From the NCBI GenBank assembly GCA_949318235.1, contig OX439129.1:7695849-7759848 (forward strand): 64,000 nt of DNA, given 5' to 3'. Positions 35,325 through 47,800 of this stretch are shown here, piece by piece. Numbering within the stretch: the stretch's first letter is position 1; every line of letters begins with the position of its first letter. The DNA comes from Ecdyonurus torrentis (Eukaryota > Arthropoda > Insecta > Ephemeroptera > Heptageniidae). Position numbers and translations under genes: made by a program. Below the pieces are notes generated by a model, which was not told the origin of the DNA, searched no databases, and saw only the letters and a list, made by a program, of their open reading frames with translations.

Positions 35325-38300
35325 CACGGAAAAAATTAATATCTAATAATTTAGCTATATAGCTCATCATTTTTAGAACAATTTGTGCAATACAGCATAG
35401 TCTATGCTATATTGCATAATAACTACCTTACATATAGCAATTTAAATACTACTCGTATGTTGTATAAAGCATACTTATATTGTTCTATAATTTAGCATCA
35501 TTTATGTTATAATGACTTAAATGCAGAATAAATTACGTAATTTTTTCTTTCCGTTCATAACGCTACGATATCGAAATATAATTTTTCATTCAAGTAAAAT
35601 TAGTATACTGAATCTATTTACCATGAGTGGACCCCCACTATCTCCTCTACATGAACCTTGTGATTCTTTGGTGACACAGATCTGCGAGGGTCCAATCAAC
35701 TGTCCCTCTACTCCGTGCGCAAGACTGCATGCCAATTGAGGTACCTCACGCACTCCGGCGAACATCAGTACTCGACTCATCCCGCTCTGACCACCTGAAT
35801 AAAATAATTAAATATCGTCATGTTAGTAGGGTCTGTAAACTACACACAAATATTGAGTTTCAAAATCATCAGATCAGGATTTTACCTATGTTAAAAACAC
35901 CTAATCATGACGTCACTACCTGTTTACGACGTTTATTTATAGTTGATTTTATTCTTCGTTTATACTTTTAAAAAAAGTTACTTCAGGAAAAAAGTTGCAT
36001 ACATAAACTGCTACTCATTTTTATCAGTTCTAAAAAAGAATGAAAAAAACAAACAAAATCAACCAATGAAATAATTATTATTAAATTATTTTAGAGCATT
36101 CATTGCTGATTGTTTAAGCTCTTCACTATCCTTTGCAAACCCAACTGACATTTTTTTTTCCTAACTTTGATTGGAACGTACCTTGATCTGTAGACCCCCA
36201 TCCTGCCACAATAAGTTCTGGAACTGCCTGTAAGTCTTTGAATTGTATGCTGGCAACAGGTAAGCAAATGGGACAAACACTGCCTGAAAATAAATAAAGT
36301 ATAACATAAAATAGGAACTCTTATTAAATATAATGTTAATATAAATTTAGTTTTTTTTTTTTTTTTTTTTTTTTTTGTAAATATATGAAATTTAAAGTAA
36401 GTAATAATAAATTGTCAAAAAAAATACTGAAAAGATTATTTTAACATACATAAATTTTTACTATTTTAGAGGCTGATTTCACTATGAAATTTTTTTACAA
36501 TTGCAACTTATCATATATCAAATTAAAGCACAAATTTTGACATTTTTAAAAATGTTTGCAAAAAAGAGTTATGACAAGTGGTTTTTATTTTAATCAGTAA
36601 GTGGCGTAAGAGTTCATTTTTGAAGAAAAAAACTCTTGATTGCGCCAGATTTTGATGTAAACAAAGGCTGGATTGGCCGAGATGGACCCACCGCTTGGGC
36701 ACCGAGATTGCCAGACCTCACCCCACCTGATTTTTTTTCTTGTGGGTCGTCAAAGACAAAGTGTTTAAGACTCCAGTGCAAAATATCCCAGAGTTGAAGC
36801 GACGCCATCAGGATTACTGATGATATCGAGTCCATCACGGCTTAGATGCTCCGCAACGCGTGTGGCTCGAACTGCAGTTTCAACTTGTCAACTGCCGGAC
36901 TACAAATGTTTCCCACGTGGAGAAACCTTAATGTCATTTGCTTATCATCACTTGTAAATCAGAAAAAATTAATAAGACGTTTTTTATTTTTTTAGGAACA
37001 CGCTGTTTGCTAACGTCTGTTTTTTGAAAAAATCGCTCTTCGTATTGTTTTGCATCTAGTCAAAAGAAAAATCAACAAATTAAATTTTTAAAAACAGAAA
37101 AGAAAATGTCAAAACTTAAGCTTTAATTTGATGTATAATAAGTCTAATTTTTCAATAAACTTCATATTGAAAAACGCTTCTGAAAAAGTAAAAATTTAAA
37201 TAAACACCCTGTATTATGTACAGCTTCAAGTCTTTAAGTTAAAGCTACATGCTTTAAAATGTTTCTAGCGACTATTTCTATTTACAGGTTAAATGTCCTA
37301 CAAGATTTTTTTTTCTTTTTCTTTTTTTTTTTTTTAATACAGTATTGCAGAATAAAGAGAGAATATAAAAGGAGGACGTAATTTTGTTAACCTAGCGTGA
37401 GATTTGCTGGAGCTGCCATCTTGATGAGTGCGATATCATTCTGTCTGCTGACCCGAGGGTTGTACCCAGGATGCACTACCACATTCTCCACTGAGATCCT
37501 CTGCACAGGTGGTGCACATCGACCACTGGAGTCACAGTCAGGGTTAGTATTCCTGTCCTCTTCACCTAATAATACTACCTTCCTACAGTACGGAGAAAAT
37601 ATATTTTAAATAAATACTGAAGTATCTTCAAACCAGTGGATGCTCACTTCCCAAAGAGGACGTTACACGTTTGTGAATCAAAAAAAGTTAGTTCGTTGCA
37701 CCACCACTCAAAGAGCAGCACCGTCGAATGTGTGGCTTGAACCCCCAGCTGACGTCACATCGAGCTGTTGTGACGTCATGGATGACGTCAACATACTATT
37801 CGACGGTGCTGCCAATGAAGTGGTGGTGCAACCGAACTAACTTTTTAAACGTGTAACGTCCTCTTTGGGAAGTGAGCATCCACTGCTTCAAACTACAGAG
37901 ATTTTATAACTCACGGCGAAGAAGCTGAATTGCTAAAACAATGCGCAGCAGTGACGACAAAGCGATCAGAAATGAGAGACCCTGCACAGGTACAGGTTTC
38001 ACTGCCCTCATCTAAAAACTCAAAAACAAATTACGAATATTTAAATTATAATTACTATAATTAACACTTGTAATGCATTCTTACTTCTTTCCTGTATGTA
38101 TGCTATCTTAATAACGTGTTTACCTATATTTTTAAATGGGAAAATTACGATGTATAAATTGGAGAGTATCGCAATTATCTTTAATCATCAATTATTTGCA
38201 ACAGTTAATAATATATTCACAGTGTTTTTAATAATAAATAATTTTACAGTTATAAACGTTTTACATTTGCGATTTCAAAGATTACGAGAAAAATCACATA

Positions 38301-38347
38301 AAAGAAATAGAGTTTTCAATGCTCTTGATAACTCATTAAAGATCGTG

Positions 38348-38439
<92 letters not shown>

Positions 38440-39872
38440 TGGAACTAAATTACAAAAAATTATTACAAGTAATTTTTGTGAACTTAATAACACATAGGAT
38501 TTTTTTTCCGTATTAAATTGTAATGCTGTTACATGTGAAAATGAAAGTTAAGTAAGATATTTTTTTATGTATAGTTCCGAGTAAAAGGAGTCACAACAAG
38601 CGTTGGTCTTGTTATGTATATTTATCAAATTTATTAAACAATACTTGAATGAATTATTATAAATTTTGTATATAATATGCTGACATAAATATTGGGATAA
38701 AATTGTGGTCTTAAAAATGATCAGTATATAAATGGTTGGTGACCACGTACGTACCCATTAGACTACAAATAAGGACAATCCAAGGAAACTGTCCTGGCGA
38801 GGCTCTCATGCCGTTAACTATAAACTCCTGCGTGCTCACACCACACGTGTCAAGTGGAAGTTGAGGCACGCGCTCGTCACTCAGAGTCACCAGTTGCTGG
38901 TTACCGAGCTTCCCTGCACGTGTCTCCTCCTCGTCACTCATTATACGACTTTTCACTTCAAATGTATCACAGCAAAACTATGCAGATATGGAGCAGTCAC
39001 AATGTGTTACATATGCATACAAACACGCAAGCTCTAAATAGTAAATAAAATACTATATAAATACACGAAATAAAAAATAAATACGTATAAAAATTATGCT
39101 AGCTCAATATCAGCACAATTTGTTCAATACAGCATAAAATATATGCTATGCTGCATATTAATTATGAAATATAGCATAAATATTATGTTGTACTGCATAA
39201 TTGGTTATGTTGTTCTACTTTAGCATAATTTATGCTATAATGACATAAATGCAGCATAAATTACGTAATTTATTAATTCCGTGTATATATATATAAAAAT
39301 ATCAAGATCAGAGCATCAAGGATTATACGTTGATCACTTTTATTAATATAAAAAAATAAGAAAAGGAAAAATAATTCTAAAAAGCGCTACCAGAGCTTTA
39401 TTAAAAAAAAACAATATAAATTATTTAATATCAAATTTCTTATTTTAACTTACTTACCCCCGTAAGTTGCGACACTAACCCTGTAAGCTGCATTGCTAAT
39501 TAACTAGTTAAACTGTAGTTGCTATTGTTATTTTGCAACAATTTGAAAAAAAAAAAATAATAATAAAAACAAAGGTCTAACTATAGTGGCTGCTTTACTT
39601 ACGGTTATATACTTTGTTTTTTAATCTTTTTAATACGTTAGAAAATTTTGTAATAATCACTTTAAAAAATGCTAACCATCGGGAAGAAGCAGAAAACTGG
39701 GTAGTTGCTCGAGGTACCAGGGTCGTAGCGTCCTCGAAACAACAGTGTGGTTACCAATGTGGCACCACAGTCGAGTAACGTCATGCACCGTCCAGGTCTA
39801 CCAAGCAGGGTTGTACACACGCCATCCTCTGCACAGGCCGTGATTGCCAACTAATTATTTGGATTATAATTG

Positions 39873-39914
<42 letters not shown>

Positions 39915-40859
39915 TAAAGATAAACAAAGATAAACAAAGAACTAAAATCTATAATTATATAATAAAGATTTTGCTACATTGCATTACATATTATATTTGC
40001 TTCATCATTCTGCAAAGTAAAACTAACGTTTTTACATCGACTACATTATTATACTATCATTGATTTTCACCTATTTTTATTCAATTTTTTAAAATCAAAT
40101 TTCAACTTGTGCTCCCCTTGTGATCGAAAAAAATCTTCATAGTAATGCAAAGTGAATATAAACATTTTATTTCAGCTGATCAATTTTAAACGCTCTGTGA
40201 TTAGTTATGATAATTTTTAATTTACTCTATAACCGGGGAAAAAATAACATACCTTATATATTATAATAAACAGTATATTTTCTGCTGCCATATATTTACA
40301 CTCCTCCCGAATAAATCTGTTAAAGTTTCCCCAATTGAAGGTATGGCCCCGATTTTTTGTTCAGATTTATTTGGGAGGAGTGTATAATATACAGTGCATA
40401 TAAACATAAAATAAATACTATAGCTCCAGTATAGCAAGAAAAGACTTCTATTCTTCCGATGTCCGGATAGAGATTCATGAACTATGACGTGGATGACCCC
40501 ACGTGCCGCTTACTCTCGTGCAAATGTGTGACGAGGTATCAGACTGAGTAGCGTAATCACAGAGATAATCCTCCAAGCCATGTTCCTCGACGATGCAACA
40601 TGACCTATGACGTTCATGAACTATGACGTAGATGACCCCACGTGCCAATTACTCACGTGCAAATGTGTGACGAGGTGTCAGACTGAGAAAAGTAATCACA
40701 GAGATAATCCTCCAAGCCATGTTCCTCGACGATGCAACATGACCTATGACGTTCATGAACTATGACGTGGATGACCCCACGTGCCGCTTACTCACGTGCA
40801 AATGTGTGACGAGGTATCAGACTGAGTAGCGTAATCACAGAGATAATCCTCCAAGCCAT
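34782..40859 (-). CDS. Gene D: clip-domain serine protease with Phe activation site
   Basis: Exons 40859-40796 (signal, distal copy of three), 39828-39677, 38977-38755, 38011-37915, 37582-37392, 36283-36182, 35794-35622, 34961-34782 join in frame to 393 residues. Signal peptide 1-21 (MAWRIISVITLLSLIPRHTFA). Clip domain from Cys26 (DGVC) to FCC (Cys74/75). Propeptide DTCGVSTQEF is followed by IVNG, so the residue before the new N-terminus is Phe124, not Arg/Lys. Triad: His170 (TAAHC), Asp228 (RQNDIALIKM), Ser329 (GDSGGP): complete. The S1 base reads GSC where trypsins have DSC, so Gly323 sits at position 189; specificity is probably not trypsin-like. Extra Cys in LICSLM and ETCTC may form an added disulfide. 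The exon plan and phases match B and C. Either of two intact signal exon copies (40859 or 40720) could be used. Confidence 0.9.
34960..35180. repeat. Second copy of the CACGTGA minisatellite element
   Basis: Reverse-complement units of the 430-866 repeat (for example TTATCACGTGATAAAGCAAA and ATGTGTATCTTGTTTTTT), preceded by TATCGATGTTGTAGCG. It starts at the last exon acceptor of gene D, so intronic sequence next to that exon is derived from this element. Confidence 0.55.
35199..35322. repeat. Compound (CA)n(GA)n microsatellite
   Basis: CA dinucleotides with one G change, then GA dinucleotides, 124 bp in the last intron of gene D. An F2 element follows directly. Confidence 0.95.
35323..35555. 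mobile_element. TIR element, family F2
   Basis: TACACGGAAAAAATTAATAT at the left, AATACAGCATAGTCTATGC inside, and AAATTACGTAATTTTTTCTTT then CCG at the right. Adjacent to the (GA)n tract. Confidence 0.65.
36430..37216 (+). mobile_element. Decayed Tc1/mariner-type transposon
   Basis: Ends of about 100 bp are inverted: TCATATATCAAATTAAAGCA at 36510 pairs with GCTTTAATTTGATGTATAAT at 37120. The right end reads TAAACACCCTGTA. Between them, plus-strand codons give GWIGRDGPTAWAPRLPDLTP, then PDFFSCGSSKTK; after a frameshift, DKVFKTPVQNIPELKRR, a pattern typical of the C-terminal DDE part of Tc1/mariner-like transposases (APRSPDLTPxDFFLWG). Frameshifts and stops make it non-functional, and most of the gene is deleted. 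In the intron between the 102-bp and Asp exons of gene D. Confidence 0.75.
36645..36900 (+). pseudogene. Transposase remnant (Tc1/mariner superfamily)
   Basis: A fragment of roughly 80 codons in two or more frames. The PDLTPPDFF segment corresponds to the region preceding the last catalytic acidic residue. No intact ORF. Confidence 0.7.
37634..37887. mobile_element. Palindromic element with CAGTGGATGCTCACTTCC ends
   Basis: CAGTGGATGCTCACTTCCCA at the left pairs with GGGAAGTGAGCATCCACTG at the right, with arms of about 100 bp including CACCACCACT and AGTGGTGGTG. The centre is TGACGTCACATCGAGCTGTTGTGACGTCA. It lies 28 bp from the donor of the His exon of gene D (37915), so almost the whole intron (37583-37914) is this element. 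A 66-codon plus-strand ORF inside it is incidental. Confidence 0.75.
38350..38437. repeat. (AT)n microsatellite
   Basis: About 88 bp of TA dinucleotides in the gene D intron between the propeptide and His exons. Confidence 0.95.
39062..39284. mobile_element. TIR element, family F2 (well preserved copy)
   Basis: Reads ACACGAAATAAAAAATAAAT, ACGTATAAAAATTATGCTAG, CTCAATATCAGCACAATTTG, TTCAATACAGCATAAAATAT and so on, ending GCATAAATTACGTAATTTAT then TAATTCCGTGT. The ends are inverted and the interior has internal AGCATAA palindromes. Useful as a reference copy. Confidence 0.75.
39456..39604. mobile_element. Palindromic MITE-like element, family F1 (copy 3, reversed and diverged)
   Basis: CCCCCGTAAGTTGCGACACT, CTGTAAGCTGCATTGCTAAT and AACTAGTTAAACTGTAGTTG match the reverse of F1. 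The other end is eroded (GGCTGCTTTACTTACGG). Confidence 0.55.
40296..40386. mobile_element. Short perfect-ended inverted repeat (about 90 bp)
   Basis: TACACTCCTCCCGAATAAAT pairs with ATTTATTTGGGAGGAGTGTA around a short loop. It lies between the clip exon and the signal exon copies of gene D. Confidence 0.65.
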
Positions 40860-40880
40860 GTTCCTCGACGATGCAACATC
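40473..40880 (-). repeat. 139-bp tandem triplication of the gene D signal-peptide exon
   Basis: GATTCATGAACTATGACGT-type starts recur at 40473, 40612 and 40751, an exact 139-bp period. Each copy contains a full signal exon with ATG at 40581, 40720 and 40859 respectively. The copies at 40859 and 40720 end in GCAC/GTGAGTAA, a good donor. The copy nearest the rest of the gene (40581) reads GCACGAGAGTAA: the donor GT is GA. Copy 2 differs by a few substitutions (ITFLSLTPRH in place of ITLLSLIPRH) but stays open. Only this gene shows it. Confidence 0.9.
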
Positions 40881-41487
40881 CTCACGTACGTAAATTGGTG
40901 TCAACACTAATTGAATAATCGTCAGGTCAGCTAAATTAAATATAAATAATAACATTTTGTTTATATCTTTGTATAATGCAGAAAAATGCACTTTTATTGT
41001 TTATTTTTATACATAACGACTACATTAAATAACACATTAAAGAGATATTTACAATAACAATTACAAAATATAACATAATTTATAGATAGGACTATACAAA
41101 TATAATATTCGCTAAATACACTATATTTAGCTTTCATATTTTATGTGTACTGTATGTACAGACACTGTGATTTAAATTTTCTTCTATATTATGATTAAAA
41201 TTAATTTACCATGCAAAATTGATTTGGATATTTTAATTAACGCATTGCTCTATATGAATAAGTGCTGTATAATAATATAATAATATTATTACATTATATT
41301 ATAATATGTCGAAAAACGGTAACAAAACATCATTGCTCAAAGCATACGTACTGCTATTTATGATTAATAGAAGCTAGCAATTTAATGAATATTAAAAATT
41401 ATTTCAGTATTACCATAAAAAGCTTGAAATTAAAATACAGTTTATAATATAAACTATATATAAATAAATATAATCTATTATCTTATA

Positions 41488-41526
<39 letters not shown>

Positions 41527-41822
41527 CAATAAAACATTCAAATCACTATAATTTTGTCATGAAATCGTTGTTTTTTAAAAGCTTGAAATTTTCGTTGTTG
41601 TTGTTTTCCAAATATATTTCATGTAATATTAATTTTGTTTTAATATTTTCCTTAACATCATCATTTGAAACCTTACATTTTTATCTTAAACATATCAATG
41701 CAATATCAAAATATATTTTGTATCATTATATTTGATTTAATTGATCATAATCAATTATAATAATTAAAACAATTAATAATATAATATTAATTTATTAGGG
41801 GACGACGTGTAGTGGTCTTATT

Positions 41823-44800
41823 TCATGGTATTTGGTCTAATATCCAGTCAAGATAGTAACCAACCCTTGTGTAAACCCCAGGGTTAGCAGGGGTGCCGCA
41901 AGGGATTGGGTTCCAGGAGTTGATCCCTACTTGCACAATTCTTAAATCAGTCATATTGATGTGATCCAACATCTGAAACCAATCATTTCATAAGTATCAG
42001 AAACAAATTACTATACACTATTATGGTAAGACATTAAAATAGATAATTATTACCCTGGAGAAAGTATTGAAATACTATAATATTACGCGCAATGCAGGCA
42101 AAACATAATACACGGTAAAGATTTATCTTAAATTTTAATGAACCACTCGCAATGAATGAACTTTTTAAGATAATTTGAAATATTCTTAATGCATTTCTTA
42201 AGGAAAAATCGTTTTCACTTACACGTTGCAACAATTAAAAACATTTTATTGCAAGTGGTACATTAATAATCAGTATACTACATATTAATAATTCATCCAG
42301 GTTACTATGGTAATAACAAACTGCTGACGTTTTTTTATTTATTTTTTTTTTTTTTAATTTTTTTTAACATTTTTTCCTTACCTTAAAATGTATAAAAAAT
42401 GTTGTTTGTCAGTTCTATTTTAAGCAAGCCAACACGAACAAAAATGAATACGTAATATTGATGCAAGCTCATCTTCAGCAACATTTTGTGAATTTGCAAC
42501 ATATTTTATACTTGCGAATAATAACGGTTACATAGCATAAATATTATGTTGTATATAGCATAATTATTTATGCTGTTCCAATTTAGCAATAATTATGCTA
42601 CACTGAAGTAAAATGTAGATTAAATTACGTATATAATTACTGTTATCCGTGAATACGCCATATAATAATAATAAAATAACTTTAACTTAAGGCGCATACA
42701 CGGCTTTTTCAACCGTATTATATGAACCTTGACCAGAAAATTACATTTTTAATTGAAAGATTTACAATTACTTTTAACAAAAATATACAACATTATCATA
42801 TAGTAGACGCTTTTATATGCTATATATTGAGATACACAACATAATTAGTTAATTACTTACAAATACCATTTATAAGCTAGAACTTCGAGAAAATGACAGG
42901 AAAATTACTCATTTGCACTTTACAATATTACCAATGATAGGAACAACTATACCCTATACCAATACTCTAATTTTGCATAATTTAATAAACAAATAGTGAT
43001 TTTGGACAGTGTAAAAGAAGAAGAAGTTAATAGAAATCTTAAGGTAAAATTAAAAAGTGTTTGTATAAAAAGATATTGACAAACTTACTGTTAAAGGCCC
43101 TCCAAGGTCTCCTCGACAAGGACCCTCGTATGCTCGACCTGCGCAGACCATTGCCGGTGTGATTTCCGCTTTATCCCCGTACAGAGTTCTACAGCGAGCA
43201 TTGGTTATTGTGCGCAGCGAGGTATATTGCAGGAACTGACTCATCGGGGAGGCCACTGTTGAATTACCTGAGTACATACATACAGTTGTCATGTTAATCG
43301 TGTACAGCAACTTCGGAATACTTTGACTTAATTACCTCTGTCCGTGGTTCCCCACCCAGTTACGATCAAGTCTGTTGTTGAGTCCAAGTTCTTGAATTGA
43401 ATTCGACCAACTGGGAGACATACTGGTCGAATTATACCTAAATACAAAATAATGCATCTAATTATTAACATATTACATATCGCAAAGTCAATTTATAAGT
43501 CTATTCACCCTTTGGAGTTCATTTAGATACAAAGTAAAATAATGTTTATACGGAAGATAATCTAAGTAAGTTACAAAGTCAAAAATTACAGTTACATAAA
43601 TTATGGTTGTAAGGCTACACTCAGAAAAAATTGTTTATTTTCAGCTTTGATTGTACGTCAAAGCACGAGTGTATTTTCTCTAAATATTCAAAGTAGTAGA
43701 GGCTACAGGGTGTGTAGTGTATCCACATGACGTCATATTTAATGCGCATGAATGCCATACTGGAGTAATGAATAACATTGCTCAGCATAGTAAAAACTTC
43801 GTTTTTGGCTATTTTCTTTGGGAAATCGGTAACTTTCTTGTTATTATTATTTTTTAAACATTCTTGAGATACTAATTCAACTTATTAACCAGCATCAGTA
43901 CTATCAAAAATATTGATTATAGTATTTTTAAACTGGCAAAATGAGTCATTTTCCTATGCAGCCCATGTTATTGAGTGATCCAATATGGCGTCAACTTTAA
44001 CTCGAATGCATACACCCTATATTATGTAAGTATGATGAGAACAAAACATACACGGGTTATTTGTATGCATTAGAGTATACTCGCTACCACATTCATTTTA
44101 CTATAGTAAACAGTACCTGCATGAACTGGTAGTGAGTAAACATTCACAGGTAAAAATTAATCATTTTTAATAATGTTTAATCTCTAGTATTTAATTTGAA
44201 ATAATTTTAGGTACTCTATGCATTATAAAGTAAACATGAAGGTTTTTAGATAATACACGAAATGTTTAATTAATACCAGTTTTAAACCTCTACTATATTA
44301 AGATAAAATAGTATAATAAGATAAAATAAATATGTATCAATTAATATAATCAAAATCCCATTAAGTATAGACTCAACACACCCTGAGTGAAGTCGATTTC
44401 TTTATTTAACCACAGTATGGCCACGTCATGATCTCTGTTCTTCTCAGGGTTAAAATCAGGATGAGGGATGAAACGTTGAATACCAAACCTCCTTGCAGTA
44501 GTCGCAGTTGCACTGTTACTGTCCACATCGCCTAACACCGCCATGGAACTGTTCAAGACAATAGTAGTGACAATATCTAATACTATACAAGGTGAGGGAG
44601 ACATAAAACAATGCATTTAAGTAGAGTTTTATTGTAGTCAATCAAGATTCGATCAATTATTAGTTCCACCTCGATCAAGATCAGATCAAAATTTAAAATT
44701 TCTTTATTTCCAATATTTTAACTTAACTTAACATTTAAAACCCTTGTGAACTTACTTTTTTATCATTTAGAATACTATAGATTGATAATTACCATACCTT

Positions 44801-47800
44801 AATATCCATGAATTAGACACCGATGAGGCCGTGATAGGGGTAAAGAACTTGAAGGAGGGGTTTAAATTTATCACGTGACCAGAGCGGTGACTGCAATTGG
44901 CGGCGGTACATTGTGACGTCAGATACGTGATATAACCGCAAAAAGGAAAATAAATACAAAATCAACGTGTTGGTGTCTAATCTATGGATAATTATGTATG
45001 GTAATTAGTAATTATCAATCTCTAGTATTCTAAATGATAAAATAGTAAGTTGACAAGGGCTTTAACTTACATGGTTTATTTCATGTTCACGGAATCCTAA
45101 TTCACGCTAAAGATTCGTGATAAAGAGCATGATCTTATTTTAACTGAGCACAATAATACGAGACGATCAAATCTAGATCAGATCTCTTGTAGAACCTTAT
45201 TTGATCTAGCTATAAGATCATAAATTTTTTCAATTATGTTTCTCTTCAAAAAAAAAATCAAAAATCAATCATATGAGCGCATTTTTTATTTGCAGTTTCA
45301 AGTTTATTTTTTTCTATACTTATACAACTTCTTGTATATTATTTTCCAATTTACTAAAATAATGAATTGATTGAAAATTAAATTTACCGTGGCTCTAAAA
45401 GTGACATAGTATATTTTGTTAAATCAAAATTTTATTTTTTAAAGTAGGGAATAATCAGATCACCGACCAGTCCAAATAATTTGATTGAAATATTTATTTA
45501 ACAATTAATATCAAAGTAACATCATTAAATCATTCATGTTTCTAAAGCCCTATCTAAATGTAAGATAGGGCTGTCAAGCCCTCACAACGCCTTAATAAAG
45601 TTACTTCTTCTTCTTATTATTATTAAAGGTTGTAGGTAATATGTGACTTTATATTATAAACACTTCATCATATGATAATTACACACATTACATTGATAAG
45701 ATATGATATGTGGTGCACGGAAATAATAAACTACGTAATTTATGCTGAATTTATGTCATTATAGCATAGCATAAATGTCGCAAAATTAGAACGACATAAA
45801 TATTTGTACTGTACAGTATACAACATAATATTTATGCTATGTAGCATATAACATAGATTATGCTGTATTTGAAACAAATATAGTGCTGATATTGAGCCAG
45901 CATAATTATAACGTATTTATTTTTGTCCGTGTGTGGCTACTCACGGTCTGGGAGATCCAGGTGGCAAGAAAGAGATACAGCTCGCCGATGTTAAAATGTA
46001 CTTGCGAGCGATTATTGTTCCACTGCATGTGCACACACCTTGTATATTACCTGCCAAGCAGTAACAATTAGTTTTATATTGTTGTTTTTCCTACATGAAA
46101 TATATTATGTACAACGTGTGCTTCTAAATTAAAATTAATCCTTGATTTTTTTATCTTCATATTTAAAACTCTTATAAAGAGGTAAGTATTAGCCTTTTTT
46201 TTAAATTGATAATTACTTTATAATTTAAAACAGCAAAATTATTAACTCTGTACTTTATAAAAATTAAGCGTGAGAAATAAATATTTATGCTTCCAAAGCT
46301 CAATAAATCAATCAATTATTATTATTTTTTTTTTAATATTTTGTTTTGTTTACCTATTCCCGTACAGAGCAACGCCATCCAAGGGAACTGACCACTCTCT
46401 GCACGAATACCATCAACGATAAAGTTAACAATACCAAATCCACACGTGGTCAAAGGTAATCTGCCCAGTCTCTTATCCAGTAACCCCACAGGTACTGGGG
46501 GTGGCGTGTATACTTGAGGTAGGCTTGCAATAGTTGCGAGGGTGATATTTGCTGTTGCGTCCTGCGCAGTCACGGAATTCGTGTTCTGTGTAGGAGTCAC
46601 CTCGTCAGCTGCCGCACGAGGTGCAACAAGAGGTGCAACAAAAGGCACTAACGTGGGGGCTGTAGTAATGCCGCAACATATCTGACAATTTATTTAAATA
46701 TAAGTTAAGGTTATTGTTAACCAAAAAACAGCCAATTTTACTTACCCATACAGACTATGACAAAAAAAAAAATTAAAAAAAAAAAAAAAAAAAGGAAATT
46801 AAAGATAAAATAAAATTATGAATTATGAACAATTTGAATTATACGAGTAGTGAATGAATAAAATTGAAGTATTATTGAATACATTCTGTGTACAATTAAA
46901 CGATTAATTTATTATATCAATTTGCTTTTCGTTACAAACTTAAAGTAAATCTAGAAAAAAATGAATTTTCAAACACATCATTATAATATTATACTGCGCA
47001 TGCTCGTATTATACCTAAAAAAGCTGAGGGTTTTGCAGTACTTTTTAATAATCATATATAGCTCATAAATAATCATATAAAGTCAAAACAAGCTGAGAAG
47101 TTCTTTCAACCTTAAGCATCCTCTTTTCTCAGATTCAAATCAATTTATCAAAAAATAAATTTTGACCCGTATTAATCTCATTATTACATTGATCACCTCT
47201 AAAATTGTGATCTTTATCTGGGGAAAATTGTTTGAGAAAGTAATTGTAAAAATCTCTGATCTTGTTTTTGCCATGGTTTACCGAAATGAAATGAATAACT
47301 TATACAACAACTTACAGTGTAGCAATCCAGTCTATTGTTGTGCAAGTTTTTAATATCCGTATGCAGTACATGTGAATATTATCATAACAATTGAAATATA
47401 TGTACGTACCTCTCCGAGTTTACACCGTGCTCCTGTTCTCCGCAGAGCTATCAGTTCAGTGAGACTAATTGTGCGTACTGGTGATTGCGATGGCAGTGGA
47501 GGAGTCAGACGACAATGTTCGAACGTCATACATCGACCCTCAGCACCTTGAAATGTGATGCATGGGGACCCTGGTCAAAGGAAAACAAAAAGTATGTTAT
47601 AGTAGAAAAATTAAATCTACTGTTTATGAGTTGGATCTGGAAAGTCACGTGAAGAACTTGAACAATAATAATAGTGTTGTTTATAGTAAACCCTGTTCTC
47701 TTGCAACAAAAAAGCGTATTCCATTTGAATAACCTATAAGTTGATCGTCATTTTAGGAGCAGAGAACAGGTTTACGAACAGCATTAAGGCTTATTAGTTT

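Noticed and set aside
37640..37840. Plus-strand ORF of 66 codons
   Set aside because: It lies wholly inside the palindromic element at 37634-37887.
40508..40880. CRISPR-like array of three repeats
   Set aside because: The repeats are 139 bp, contiguous, and contain a protein-coding signal exon. The genome is eukaryotic.
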